Numbered from the stretch's first letter, positions 47,368 through 57,230 are shown. The stretch is 64,000 nucleotides of DNA from Maribacter spongiicola (GCF_004364165.1 NZ_SOAY01000010.1:1453098-1517097); one strand, 5' to 3'. Program-made: numbers and translations. The notes: a model not told the origin generated them from the sequence alone.

Positions 47368-50300
47368 ATGATTATGAAAAAACAATTTTTTGAATTTTTA
47401 AAAAAATGCTTTCTGTCGGGACTGTTCTTTGCCCTACTGAGCATGAACAGCGCAATTGGTCAAGAGACCATTTCAGGAACAGTAACCGATAATTTAGGAC
47501 CTGTAGTTGGGGCCAATATTTTAGTGAAAGGATCGGCTAACGGTACACAGACCGATTTCGACGGTAATTTTTCAATTCAAGCATCACCAGATGATGTTTT
47601 ATTAATATCCTATATAGGGTATGCATCACAGTCGATAAAGGTTGGAGGTCAGAAAACTATTAATATAGTATTGGCAGAAGACGCAAGTTTGTTAGATGAA
47701 GTAGTAGTAATTGGTTATGGTACCTCTAAAAAAAGCGATCTTACCGGTGCTGTTTCTCAAGTAACGGCCAAATCATTTGAAAACCAACCATTGACTCGTG
47801 TAGAAGATGCATTGCAAGGTAGGGCAGCAGGGGTGTCAGTTTCAGGTTCTGGTGCACCAGGTGCAGGTATTAAAGTAAGGGTAAGAGGGGTTAACTCTAT
47901 AACAGGTAACAATGACCCGCTAGTTGTAGTTGATGGTGTTTTTGGAGGAGATTTGAGAACCATCAACCCAAATGATATTGCTTCTATAGAGGTATTAAAA
48001 GATGCTTCATCGTTGGCAATTTATGGTTCTAGAGCTTCAAATGGTGTAATTTTGGTGACCACTAAGAAAGGAGCCGGTAAAGCCAAAATTAGCTTCGATC
48101 ATTTCGTATCAATAAGTAGTCAAGCTAGAAGTATTGAAACATTAGGTTCTGGTGATTTTGCTAGACAAAAAAATGCAGGGTTAATTGCAAACGGTGCAGA
48201 TCCAGCATATACAGAACAACAAATATCTGCTCTTGATGCTAACCCAATCAATTACGAAGATCAATTGTTTCAAACAGGTATAGGAACAAATACGCAGTTG
48301 GCAGTAAGTGGCGGCAAAGATAATTTAAGATACTTCGTTTCTGGTAACTATGTAAACCAAACTGGTACGGTTATTAGTAATGAATATGAGCGATTCTCTT
48401 TACGTTCTAACATTAATCTTGATGTTACAGATAAATTATCGGTAGGTGTAAATTTATATGGTAGTAGAGAATCAGAGGTGAATAACCCAGATGATTTTAA
48501 TCGTTTTAAAGGGAGTAGTATTTTAAAGACGTTAACATGGGATCCAACACTACCTGTACAAGATAGTGATGGTAATTTTATTACAAGTTCAAATTTTGCA
48601 AACAATGGATTTAATCCAATAGGTACTTTATTAAGAAGTAATAGAGATCGTGCTGCTGATCGTTTAAATACTAATATTAATGTTGGTTATAAGTTTACAA
48701 ATCATTTTAAATATAGTCTTGTTGTAGGGGCGTCTACAATAAATCAAAATATTGAGTCTTTTATACGAGATGATAACCCTTCCGATGCTAATCCCGATCA
48801 TACACGTGTTGCATATACTAATTTTCGAAACACAAGTCATCAGGTAAGTAACATTCTTAATTATAACAATAGTTTTAATAAACATAATCTTGATATTACA
48901 GGGGTATATGAATTTCAAGGAGACCGTAATACTTTTAATAGTTACAATACATTCGCTATAGCTACAGGCGGAATTTATTTAGCCGATAATGAAGATCAAT
49001 CAAGAGAAAATTTTACTAATGATGGTAATCAAAATGCGATACAATCTTATTTAGGTCGTGTTCAATACAATTATAACAACTCACTTTATTTAACTGGATC
49101 TATGCGTATTGATGAGTCTTCTAGGTTTGCAAAAGGTAATAGAACAGGGTATTTTCCTTCTGGTGCAATTGCTTATAGTTTTAATAATTTGCCGTTTCTT
49201 GAAAATGGTACAACTTTAAGTAGTTTAAAGTTAAGAGCTGGCTGGGGTCAGGTAGGTAATCAGAATATAAACTCTACAGCACGTTTTTCTTTGACCAATG
49301 ATGCTGGTAATTATCCTTTTGACGGCTCTACATTGGTGTCTGGATCAACTCTTACACAAGTTGGTAATCCAGATTTGACTTGGGAGACAACTTCACAAAC
49401 AAACATTGGTGTTGATATTGGGTTTTTTAGTGGAAGACTTAATGCGTCTGTAGATTATTTTAAAAAAACTACAGAAGACCTCTTATTAAGAACTATAATT
49501 CCAGGAACATCTTTTGCGAAATTTGAAAATGCTGGGGTCGTTGATAATCAGGGTATCGACTTTTCTTTGGCTGGAACCATTGTCCAAAATGATAATTTCA
49601 CTTGGGATTCTTCCTTCAACCTTTCATATGTTACTAACGAAGTAACTGAATTGGTGAACGATGTTGATCAAATATTAGGAAATATTAGACCCGTAGATGG
49701 TACTGAAAATTCTATAAATGTAATTGAGCTTGGTCAACCATTGGGTCAATTTTACGGTCTTACGTTTTTAGGTACATGGAAATCAACTGATGTTTTGCCA
49801 GAAGGTATTCAGGCAGGTGATGCGAAGTATTTGACCGATGAAGAGGGCAACTCGGTTTTTTCTACTATCGGTAATGGGTTGCCAACCTTAACATGGGGTT
49901 TTAATAACACATTTACTTATAAAAATTTGAGCTTGAACGTATTCATAAATGCAGCACATAATTTTGATGTTTATAACCAAGTTGCGGCAGCAATTAATGG
50001 TGGTGCTGGTGATTTTAGAGATGACCTTTCTCCGTTAAGTGTAAATAAATGGACTCCTCAAAATGAAACAGATATACCACGAAGAGGTTCACTGAATGTT
50101 TTGAATTCTTCGCGATATGTTGAAGATGGTAGTTTTGTAAGATTAAGTAATTTAAAATTAGGCTACACATTTGACGAAGTGATAAAAGGTATTGAAAGCC
50201 TTCAAGTTTATGTCAGTGGGCAAAATTTATTATTACTAACTGACTACACTGGATATGACCCAGAGGTATCTTCTACACCGGTTAATCAAGATTTGAACAA

Positions 50301-50382
50301 TACAGATGCAGGAGCCGGTATTGATATAGGGGCTTACCCTAACCCAAGAACATTGACATTAGGTCTTAAACTTCAGTTTTAA
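47368..50382 (+). CDS. SusC-like TonB-dependent outer-membrane transporter 2
   Basis: A 1004-residue SusC/RagA protein: signal peptide ending SAIGQ, carboxypeptidase-regulatory-like domain (TVTDNLGPVVGANILVKG), TonB box region LDEVVVIGYGTSKKSDLTGAV, plug (PLVVVDGVFGG, IYGSRASNGVILVTTKKG) and barrel ending LTLGLKLQF. ATG at 47368 is given; ATG at 47374 (MKKQFF) is equally plausible. It is followed by SusD2 after 11 bases. It differs enough from SusC1 to suggest a different oligosaccharide size or modification; that is inference. Confidence 0.97.
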   Translation: MIMKKQFFEFLKKCFLSGLFFALLSMNSAIGQETISGTVTDNLGPVVGANILVKGSANGTQTDFDGNFSIQASPDDVLLISYIGYASQSIKVGGQKTINIVLAEDASLLDEVVVIGYGTSKKSDLTGAVSQVTAKSFENQPLTRVEDALQGRAAGVSVSGSGAPGAGIKVRVRGVNSITGNNDPLVVVDGVFGGDLRTINPNDIASIEVLKDASSLAIYGSRASNGVILVTTKKGAGKAKISFDHFVSISSQARSIETLGSGDFARQKNAGLIANGADPAYTEQQISALDANPINYEDQLFQTGIGTNTQLAVSGGKDNLRYFVSGNYVNQTGTVISNEYERFSLRSNINLDVTDKLSVGVNLYGSRESEVNNPDDFNRFKGSSILKTLTWDPTLPVQDSDGNFITSSNFANNGFNPIGTLLRSNRDRAADRLNTNINVGYKFTNHFKYSLVVGASTINQNIESFIRDDNPSDANPDHTRVAYTNFRNTSHQVSNILNYNNSFNKHNLDITGVYEFQGDRNTFNSYNTFAIATGGIYLADNEDQSRENFTNDGNQNAIQSYLGRVQYNYNNSLYLTGSMRIDESSRFAKGNRTGYFPSGAIAYSFNNLPFLENGTTLSSLKLRAGWGQVGNQNINSTARFSLTNDAGNYPFDGSTLVSGSTLTQVGNPDLTWETTSQTNIGVDIGFFSGRLNASVDYFKKTTEDLLLRTIIPGTSFAKFENAGVVDNQGIDFSLAGTIVQNDNFTWDSSFNLSYVTNEVTELVNDVDQILGNIRPVDGTENSINVIELGQPLGQFYGLTFLGTWKSTDVLPEGIQAGDAKYLTDEEGNSVFSTIGNGLPTLTWGFNNTFTYKNLSLNVFINAAHNFDVYNQVAAAINGGAGDFRDDLSPLSVNKWTPQNETDIPRRGSLNVLNSSRYVEDGSFVRLSNLKLGYTFDEVIKGIESLQVYVSGQNLLLLTDYTGYDPEVSSTPVNQDLNNTDAGAGIDIGAYPNPRTLTLGLKLQF

Positions 50383-50393
50383 AAAAAAAGAAT

Positions 50394-51911
50394 ATGAAAA
50401 ATTATAAAAACAAAAAAAGTATAGTGAAAAGACTTGCTTATGCAGGTTTGTTCGTAGCTATTTCTGCAACCGTTTTACAAGGTTGTGCAAATTTAGACCC
50501 AGACCCGGTAGAATTTAATCTGCCACCAGAATCTTTTGCAAGTTTAACTGATTTTGATAAAGGTATAACAGGTATTTACAGTACGTTGTTAAGTGCTGCA
50601 CAATGGACAACCTTTTATGCTGCTTCTTGGGCAGGTGACGATATTACGACCCACTTTGCAAGTAATAAAGCTGATTTTAGACAGTTTGATCAACGTGTGG
50701 TACAATCTACAAACGGACGTTTATTAAACAATTGGAATGCCATTTACAATATTGTAAACACAGCCAACTCCCTTTTAGAAAGATCGCAGGGAATGGAGAA
50801 TTTAGATGTTGATCAAGATCGTTTAAATATATTGATTGGCGAGGTCTATTTTTTAAGGGGTATGGCACTTTTTCATGCAACTCGTGTACATGGTAAAATT
50901 CCTATTCCTCTGACGGCTATTCCAGATCCTAATATTGGTTTATCTGAACAGGTAGATGTTTACCTTCAGATCGAATCTGATTTCATGGAAGCTGAAATGA
51001 GATTACCAGATGTATACCCAGGGCAAGAAGCTGGCGCTCCTAGACCTAATAAAGGTTCTGCAAAATCATTGTTGGCTAGACTTTATTTAGATTGGGCAGG
51101 CTTTCCTGTAAAAGATGTTAGTAAATATACCAGTGCGGCAACAAAAGCTAAAGAGGTTATTGATAATGCAGCACTTTATCAATTTGAGCTTTCAGCTAAT
51201 TTAGAAGATTTATGGAAAGTAGCTAACCGATTTAATAATGAAAGTGTATTTACGATTTCATATTGTGGGTCGTGTGGTTTTAACACGGCAAATTTAAAAG
51301 ATGGAATATTAGGTCTTCCAAGTGACTTTGGAGGGTGGCAAGAGACTTTTGCCGAAATCAGATATTTTGAAGATTTTCCTGAAGGAGCACGTAAAGAAGC
51401 TACTTATAGGACAGATTTGGATTATACCACTTTTAGTGATCAAAAAAGTCCGATTTTCAAAAAAATAGCTGGACCTGTAGATGATTTACCTGCAGCGGCA
51501 TTCATTACCGATAGAAATGATTTTTACATGCGTTACGCTGAGGTATTATTAATATATGCTGAGGCCTCAGGTAGATCTGGTGCATCAAGCGCAGATGCAT
51601 GGGAGGCTTTGAATATGATTAGAAGAAGAGCTGAAGGTTTACCATATGCATCTGCAGATTCAAGCATAGATGTAACTAGTGGCGATTTGGCAGAACTAGC
51701 TTTTTCCGAAAGAAAATGGGAGTTCGCTGGTGAATACCTTAGATGGTTCGATCTTGTTAGAATGGAAAAAGTGGAAGAAGCATTAATTGCAAGAGATTCG
51801 CCAGGTGCAATTCAAGAACATAATGAAATACAAGGTAGCCTAGGTACCAGTAATTATTTCTCACCAGTACCGCAGGCAATAATAGATTTAAATCCAAACC
51901 TGGGTAATTAA
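50394..51911 (+). CDS. SusD-like surface glycan-binding lipoprotein 2
   Basis: A 505-residue SusD/RagB protein with lipobox LQGC (Cys31). Marks are FLRGMALFHATRVHGKIPIPLT, FYMRYAEVLLIYAEASG and the C-terminal ERKWEFAGEYLRWFDLVR. Partner of SusC2. A perfect terminator follows after 22 bases, so this operon has only two genes. Confidence 0.96.
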   Translation: MKNYKNKKSIVKRLAYAGLFVAISATVLQGCANLDPDPVEFNLPPESFASLTDFDKGITGIYSTLLSAAQWTTFYAASWAGDDITTHFASNKADFRQFDQRVVQSTNGRLLNNWNAIYNIVNTANSLLERSQGMENLDVDQDRLNILIGEVYFLRGMALFHATRVHGKIPIPLTAIPDPNIGLSEQVDVYLQIESDFMEAEMRLPDVYPGQEAGAPRPNKGSAKSLLARLYLDWAGFPVKDVSKYTSAATKAKEVIDNAALYQFELSANLEDLWKVANRFNNESVFTISYCGSCGFNTANLKDGILGLPSDFGGWQETFAEIRYFEDFPEGARKEATYRTDLDYTTFSDQKSPIFKKIAGPVDDLPAAAFITDRNDFYMRYAEVLLIYAEASGRSGASSADAWEALNMIRRRAEGLPYASADSSIDVTSGDLAELAFSERKWEFAGEYLRWFDLVRMEKVEEALIARDSPGAIQEHNEIQGSLGTSNYFSPVPQAIIDLNPNLGN

Positions 51912-51916
51912 AATTG

Positions 51917-51924
51917 TTGAGTTA
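51917..51924 (+). repeat. TTGAGTTA element before terminator (copy 3)
   Basis: TTGTTGAGTTAGT (51914-51926) begins directly after the SusD2 stop and ends 7 bases before the terminator stem. With the preceding AAAAT it is close to the reverse complement of the SusC2 leader segment at 47341. Confidence 0.5.
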
Positions 51925-51933
51925 GTTTAGTTT

Positions 51934-51971
51934 AATAACGGTGAACCTTAATTTGTTCACCGTTATTTTTT
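51934..51971 (+). terminator. Terminator of SusC2-SusD2 operon
   Basis: AATAACGGTGAAC (51934-51946) and GTTCACCGTTATT (51955-51967) form a perfect 13-bp stem followed by T residues. Confidence 0.88.
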
Positions 51972-52044
51972 AATACCCTCTGTATTCTCTCGAAAATAGG
52001 AATAGTTATTATATACATGTATTTTAAAGATTTTATTATAAGCT

Positions 52045-55000
52045 ATGCAAGTCAAATACCTAAAGATGAATAATTCATTTATAAAACCTTGGTTTTATGT
52101 GTTAGCGTTTTTTTCCTTTTCATGTAATTCTTTCTCAGACGATAAAAAGGAAACAGTTACCACTTCCTCCCCTAAGTTATTTACAGAAATTACCTCTTCC
52201 AGTACTGGTATTTATTTTAATAATACACTTACAGAAACTGTAGACTCTAATTATTACCAATATATGTATACTTACATCGGGGCTGGGGTAGCTGCTGGTG
52301 ATATCAATAATGACGGTTTAGTTGATCTTTACTTTACTGCAAATTCAGCACCAGACAAGCTGTATCTAAATTTAGGTGATTTAAAATTTAAAGATATCAC
52401 TGAAGAAGCTGGTATTTTAAATCTTCCTGGTTTTAATACAGGTGTTACCATGGCCGATGTTAATGGCGATGGTTTATTGGATATTCATGTATCTCGTGGT
52501 GGTTGGTTGGATCAAAATGGTCAATTCGATAACTTAGTATACCTAAATAATGGAGATTTAACTTTTGAAGAAAAAGCTAAAGAAATAGGTCTAGCAGATA
52601 GTAACAGAACAATACAGGCTACTTTCTTTGATTTTGATAGAGATAATGATCTTGATGTCTATGTGTCGAATACACCAGATATAACGAGCAGAACAAAAAT
52701 AGTAGATTTAAATAAGGTTCATAGCAATCCAAAAACTATGGAGCTAAAAGGTAGTGATAGACTTTATAAAAATGATGGTTCTGGTCATTTTACAGATATT
52801 TCTTTAGAAGCCGGGTTGTATTATGATATAGGTTTTGGCTTAAACCCACAAGTTGGTGATCTTAACAATGATGGTTGGTTAGATATCTATGTTTGTAACG
52901 ATTTTAATTATCCTGATCTTGCCTATATAAATAATGGTGATGGCACATTTAAAGAGTCTAGTAAAACCATGTTTAAACACATGTCATTTAATAGTATGGG
53001 CAGTGATTTGGCTGACATGAACAATGATGGTCAATTAGATTTAATTACTCTTGATATGAACCCTGAAGATTATAAACGGGCTAAACTAAATATGGGTATG
53101 ATGCCAATCAGTCAATTTGAGATGATGGTAAATCAAGGCTATCATCATCAGTATGTTCATAACATGCTTCAAGTTAATAATGGTAATGGCACCTTTAGTG
53201 AAATATCTAAAATGGCAGGTGTTGCCGATACCGACTGGTCTTGGGCAGTTTTGGCAGCCGATTTTAATTTAGATGGTCTTAATGATATTTTTATAACTAA
53301 TGGTATTTACAGAGATGTAATGAATCGTGATGTTATAGAGTCTACAATGGACATTCTGCGTTCAAGAGGGAGAAAACCTACCGATGAAGATTTTTTAGAA
53401 TTCACTAAAATGTTACCCCAGCAAAAATTAAAAAATTATTTATTTCAAAATAATGGGAACAATACTTTTTTAAATGCATCCGATATTTGGGCAACGATGA
53501 CTCCATCACTTTCTAATGGTGCAACTTATGCCGATTTGGATAATGATGGTGACCTGGAAATTATTGTAAATAATATCAATCAAGAAGCTATAATCTTAAA
53601 AAATAACTCAATAGAACAAAAACTAGGTAATTTCATAAAAATAGAATTAGAAGGAGTAGATAAAAACAAATATGGTGTAGGCGCTAAAGTCACCTTAGTG
53701 TTTGATGATACATCTATACAAACTAAAGAATTAACTAATACTAGAGGCTTTTTATCTTCTGTTGCGAATACATTGCATTTTGGACTACCAAAAAATAAAA
53801 ATCCGAATAAAATAGTAGTGCAATGGTCAGATAATAGCACTAAAGAGTACACGACATTTAAAGTGAATCAAACAAATAGAATAAATTATGAAGAAGGTGT
53901 CGCCGCTAAAATAAGTGAAGAAGTAAAGAAACCTATATTTGAAAAGCAACCTTATGTTTTTGAACATAAAGAAGAGTATTTCAATGATTTTGATTTACAG
54001 CTTTTACTACCACATAAAATATCTCAGTCAGGACCAGGTTTGGCTGTAGGCGATATTAATGGTGATGGAAATGAAGAAGTTTATATTGGTGGGGGTAAAA
54101 ATCAAGCTGGTCAGTTAATTTCAATTGGTCAATCTAAAGAACGTCTTTTCTCAATACATACATTCGATATAGATAAGATGTTTGAAGATCAAGGTGCTTG
54201 CTTTTTTGATGCCGATGGTGATGGTGATTTAGACTTATACGTAGTTAGCGGTAGTTATGAAGATTATAGAAACGCCAGGTATGCACAAGACCGGTTATAC
54301 TTAAATAATGGCAAAGGTGAATTTACAAGGTCACTTACAGCATTACCAGAAATTACGTCAACTGGTTCTGTGGTTGTTTCTGGTGATATTGATTTAGATG
54401 GAGATTTGGATCTTTTTGTAGGTGGTAGAGTAATACCAGGTCAATACCCGTTTGCACCATCAAGTTTTATATTACGTAATAACGAAGGTAAGTTTTCTCG
54501 TGTAGAAGGTTTATTGGCTCCTGAATTAGAAAAAGTGGGTATGGTAACCGATGCCAAATGGGTAGATATTAATAATGACAAATTGTTAGATCTGGTCGTT
54601 GCTGGAGAGTGGATGGGTATTGAGATATTCATTAATGAATCGGGTAAATTTAAAAAGAGCGATGCATATAAAACCTTATCTAAATCGATAGGGTGGTGGA
54701 ACAAAATTGAAGTTCAAGATATTGATCATGATGGAGATTTAGATATCATAGCTGGTAATTTAGGTTTAAATCATAAACTAAAGGCAAGTTATGAAGACCC
54801 ATTATCGATTTTTGCTAATGATTATGATCGAAATGGTTCTGTTGATATAGTCATTGCAAAGGAAATTGATGGTAAGAACATGCCTATTAGAGGAAAAGTG
54901 GATTTAGCGAAACAAATGCCCTACTTAGTAAACCGTATAGATACGCATGAACAATTTGCAAAACTAGATTTAGATGCTATTCTAGGAGGCAAAGTAGGTG

Positions 55001-55401
55001 AACCTTTATATATTGCAACTGAATTTAGGTCTGGAATATTTATAAATGTAGACAACGAGTCTTTTGTATTTCAACCATTTGAAAGTCAGGTTCAACAATC
55101 TCCAATAAATAGTATTTTATATGAAGATTTTGATTATGATGGTATTTTAGATCTGCTGCTTGCAGGAAACAATTACCAAACAGAAGTTGAAACTACTCGT
55201 GGTGATGCAGGTATTGGCTTCTTTTTAAAAGGTAGTGAAAAGGCTACGTTTAAACTGATACCACATTTAGAATCAGGCTTTTTTACTGATAAAGACGTTA
55301 GAAATATGGGGTTTTTGAAATCAAAGAAAAAAACTACAATAATAGTAGCAAACAATAATGGTGCACATGATTTTTTTACGTTACTTCCTAAAAGTAGATA
55401 G
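52045..55401 (+). CDS. FG-GAP/VCBS-repeat lipoprotein with ASPIC/UnbV domain
   Basis: An 1118-residue surface lipoprotein; ATG at 52066 (MNNSFIKP) is an alternative start. The lipobox is FSFSC. Many DxDxDG-type calcium loops occur in FG-GAP repeats (GDINNDGLVDLYF, ADVNGDGLLDIHV, GDLNNDGWLDIYV, ADLDNDGDLEIIV, GDINGDGNEEVYI), forming one or two beta-propellers. An ASPIC/UnbV module (about 530-615, GVGAKVTLVFDD, ANTLHFGL) lies between the two propeller halves. No enzyme motif is seen. Such proteins often sit beside SusC/D pairs in marine Bacteroidota; glycan or cell-surface binding is a guess. Its own short upstream region (51972-52044) has no copy of the operator. Confidence 0.88.
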   Translation: MQVKYLKMNNSFIKPWFYVLAFFSFSCNSFSDDKKETVTTSSPKLFTEITSSSTGIYFNNTLTETVDSNYYQYMYTYIGAGVAAGDINNDGLVDLYFTANSAPDKLYLNLGDLKFKDITEEAGILNLPGFNTGVTMADVNGDGLLDIHVSRGGWLDQNGQFDNLVYLNNGDLTFEEKAKEIGLADSNRTIQATFFDFDRDNDLDVYVSNTPDITSRTKIVDLNKVHSNPKTMELKGSDRLYKNDGSGHFTDISLEAGLYYDIGFGLNPQVGDLNNDGWLDIYVCNDFNYPDLAYINNGDGTFKESSKTMFKHMSFNSMGSDLADMNNDGQLDLITLDMNPEDYKRAKLNMGMMPISQFEMMVNQGYHHQYVHNMLQVNNGNGTFSEISKMAGVADTDWSWAVLAADFNLDGLNDIFITNGIYRDVMNRDVIESTMDILRSRGRKPTDEDFLEFTKMLPQQKLKNYLFQNNGNNTFLNASDIWATMTPSLSNGATYADLDNDGDLEIIVNNINQEAIILKNNSIEQKLGNFIKIELEGVDKNKYGVGAKVTLVFDDTSIQTKELTNTRGFLSSVANTLHFGLPKNKNPNKIVVQWSDNSTKEYTTFKVNQTNRINYEEGVAAKISEEVKKPIFEKQPYVFEHKEEYFNDFDLQLLLPHKISQSGPGLAVGDINGDGNEEVYIGGGKNQAGQLISIGQSKERLFSIHTFDIDKMFEDQGACFFDADGDGDLDLYVVSGSYEDYRNARYAQDRLYLNNGKGEFTRSLTALPEITSTGSVVVSGDIDLDGDLDLFVGGRVIPGQYPFAPSSFILRNNEGKFSRVEGLLAPELEKVGMVTDAKWVDINNDKLLDLVVAGEWMGIEIFINESGKFKKSDAYKTLSKSIGWWNKIEVQDIDHDGDLDIIAGNLGLNHKLKASYEDPLSIFANDYDRNGSVDIVIAKEIDGKNMPIRGKVDLAKQMPYLVNRIDTHEQFAKLDLDAILGGKVGEPLYIATEFRSGIFINVDNESFVFQPFESQVQQSPINSILYEDFDYDGILDLLLAGNNYQTEVETTRGDAGIGFFLKGSEKATFKLIPHLESGFFTDKDVRNMGFLKSKKKTTIIVANNNGAHDFFTLLPKSR

Positions 55402-55588
55402 TGATTTTTTTAATCAAATTAATTGGCACATATTGCGAACTAAATTCCTCGGTACAGACAGGTGAGGTTGTATTTAGACAATAATACGGGTTAATTCTAT
55501 ATTTTTAAAAACGATAGATAAGCTCAATTAAGCCACAAGAAACATTAGCTTGCTAATTGAGAAATAACCTTGTAGTATGTTTAAAAAG

Positions 55589-55630
55589 AATGAGGTCATA
55601 TTTAATATATTTATTAGATGTGACCTCATT
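55589..55630. terminator. Bidirectional terminator between FG-GAP and GH16 genes
   Basis: AATGAGGTCA (55589-55598) pairs with TGACCTCATT (55621-55630) across an AT-rich 22-base loop. T runs follow on the plus strand and A-rich sequence precedes it, so it can serve both converging genes. The 187 bases between the FG-GAP stop and this stem hold no gene. Confidence 0.65.
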
Positions 55631-55646
55631 TTAAAATCAATTTCAT

Positions 55647-56717
55647 CTAGTTTTCAACAGGTTTGAAAATTCTGATCCAGTCAATAGTAAAGTCATTATC
55701 GGAAATTGATAATTCTGTATCGGTAGGTATTACGGCTTTACCATTTATAGCTCGCCACCCTTGTTCTTCAACACTGAATATAATATCCATTTCTTTAGAT
55801 AGCCCAGTTCTGGTGTCATTACTTGTATCACCTGGGTTTGTTGAATTTGTAAAATATAAAGGGTCGATTTGGTCTTTCCCTTCTCTTTTAGTTACAAGTT
55901 CGCCGTCAATATAATAATATAAATTGAAAGGGTCTTTCCAGTAAACACCATATCTATGAAAAGAGTCTTTCCAAAGTGTATTTCCAGCACCGTCATTTCG
56001 AGTGATCCACGTTGGGTTTGGTGCTGGGTTACCATTACCACTAACTAGCTCGCTAGGTTGCCAATCTTGAAATGGATCTCTAATGAATACATGGTGGCTA
56101 ACATGCATTCTCTCTGCGTACCATGAAAGATCACCATTTGCACTCTCTGAAAAACTAGCTCCGTAGCCTTCCATAAAGTCTATTTCTTGAGTGTCATCTG
56201 GGCTTAGTAGCCAAGCGCCATTTGCCAATACCGAATTCATGATTTTGATATTTGCCTCTATATATACCGGGTATTTAACAGTTTGGTTAGAATGTATAAC
56301 ACCCGCATTAACTCTGTCGTTTTCAAAACGTGAAGCAGTTAACTTTAAAGTGCCATTTTCTACAAATGAGTGATCTCTTGACCAAGTGGTGGAACCTGGT
56401 CCTGACCAAGCATTATGATACCAGTCGTCCCATTTATCTAAAAATATAGCACTTTTGTTCGAAGCCTCAGCTTCATATTCAAAATCATCGGAAACACTTT
56501 CTTGAAACTCCCACGTCATACCAGAACCTGCATCTGCGGGTACGGGTATTGTAATCCAGGTTTCTTCGATAACCTCTTCTTCATTTTCTTCTTCCTCCTC
56601 AGTTATGACTTCTTCCTCCAACTCTTTCTGTTCTGTAGTTGGTTCATCTGAAGTAGATGTTGAACAACTAACTACAATAAAATTTGTAAGCACTATCAGC
56701 AATACTATTTTTTTCAT
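55647..56717 (-). CDS. GH16 beta-agarase/porphyranase-type lipoprotein 2
   Basis: A 356-residue GH16 enzyme. ATG at 56717 (MKKIVLLIVL) is chosen because it gives a proper lipoprotein signal (VVSC, Cys18); the in-frame ATG at 56798 lies inside the operator and upstream of the predicted transcription start. An acidic linker covers about 31-52. Catalytic EIDFME gives Glu178, Asp180 and Glu183; AERMHVSHHVFIRDPFQDW, YYYIDGELVTK and the ending IDWIRIFKP follow the agarase pattern. It differs from GH16 copy 1 by longer loops (for example ELVSGNGNPAPNPTW), so its cleavage preference may differ. It converges with the FG-GAP gene. Confidence 0.9.
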   Translation of the reverse strand: MKKIVLLIVLTNFIVVSCSTSTSDEPTTEQKELEEEVITEEEEENEEEVIEETWITIPVPADAGSGMTWEFQESVSDDFEYEAEASNKSAIFLDKWDDWYHNAWSGPGSTTWSRDHSFVENGTLKLTASRFENDRVNAGVIHSNQTVKYPVYIEANIKIMNSVLANGAWLLSPDDTQEIDFMEGYGASFSESANGDLSWYAERMHVSHHVFIRDPFQDWQPSELVSGNGNPAPNPTWITRNDGAGNTLWKDSFHRYGVYWKDPFNLYYYIDGELVTKREGKDQIDPLYFTNSTNPGDTSNDTRTGLSKEMDIIFSVEEQGWRAINGKAVIPTDTELSISDNDFTIDWIRIFKPVEN

Positions 56718-56740
56718 TACAAGGATTTTTACACTTTGAT

Positions 56741-56800
56741 TAAAGATAAAAAACAAGTAATTTTTTCTCTGATATTCAACTGTACTAAAACTGAACAATC
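56741..56800 (-). promoter_or_regulatory. Direct-repeat operator and -7 element for GH16 copy 2
   Basis: On the minus strand GATTGTTCAGT and TTTAGTACAGT are tandem 11-mers (56800-56779). TATCTTTA (56748-56741), one mismatch from TAnnTTTG, follows after 30 bases. The leader would be only about 17 bases, unlike the roughly 95-base leaders of SusC1, SusC2 and galK. Confidence 0.58.
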
Positions 56801-57189
56801 AATCAGATTAACGATTTATATTTTTGTTAGAATTGGATTTCATTAAATAATGATTTTTTCAATTAATTTTTGCTGGTTTCTCTTTATAGTCTCAAACAGA
56901 AATACTTTATTTAATTTATGTATATAGCGGCGCTTTCATTTTTTATAGTGATGCTCTGAACTATCGATAAAAAGCTTTTTAAACTTGAAAAAGTATTTTA
57001 AAATAAGATTGCGAATGTGTTAGATGTGGGTGTGGGTTTTATGTTTTCATTAAGCAATTTTTAAAAATAAAAGTCTAATCAATTATATTTTATCACTACA
57101 TCAGTTTTATTAAATCGACCCCAAATTCTTATGATTTGTTACTGATTCAGATTACAATCAATCATTTTATATAACCTCTAAAAACCAAA
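56801..57189. other. Gene-free region
   Basis: No reading frame, RNA gene or repeat could be supported here. It lies between the GH16 promoter and the tRNA remnant and is a possible island junction. Confidence 0.4.
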
Positions 57190-57191
57190 AA

Positions 57192-57221
57192 AACCCTGCA
57201 AATTGTAAAATTTGCAGGGTT
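57192..57221 (-). terminator. Terminator beside tRNA remnant
   Basis: AACCCTGCAAATT (57192-57204) and AATTTGCAGGGTT (57209-57221) form a perfect 13-bp stem with a GTAA loop and flanking A/T runs. On the minus strand it follows the tRNA 3'-end fragment, as a tRNA terminator would. Confidence 0.8.
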
Positions 57222-57230
57222 TAAATCTTT

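Noticed and set aside
56718-56798. N-terminal extension of GH16 copy 2 from ATG at 56798
   Set aside because: It would displace the lipoprotein signal from the N-terminus and overlaps the operator and -7 element.
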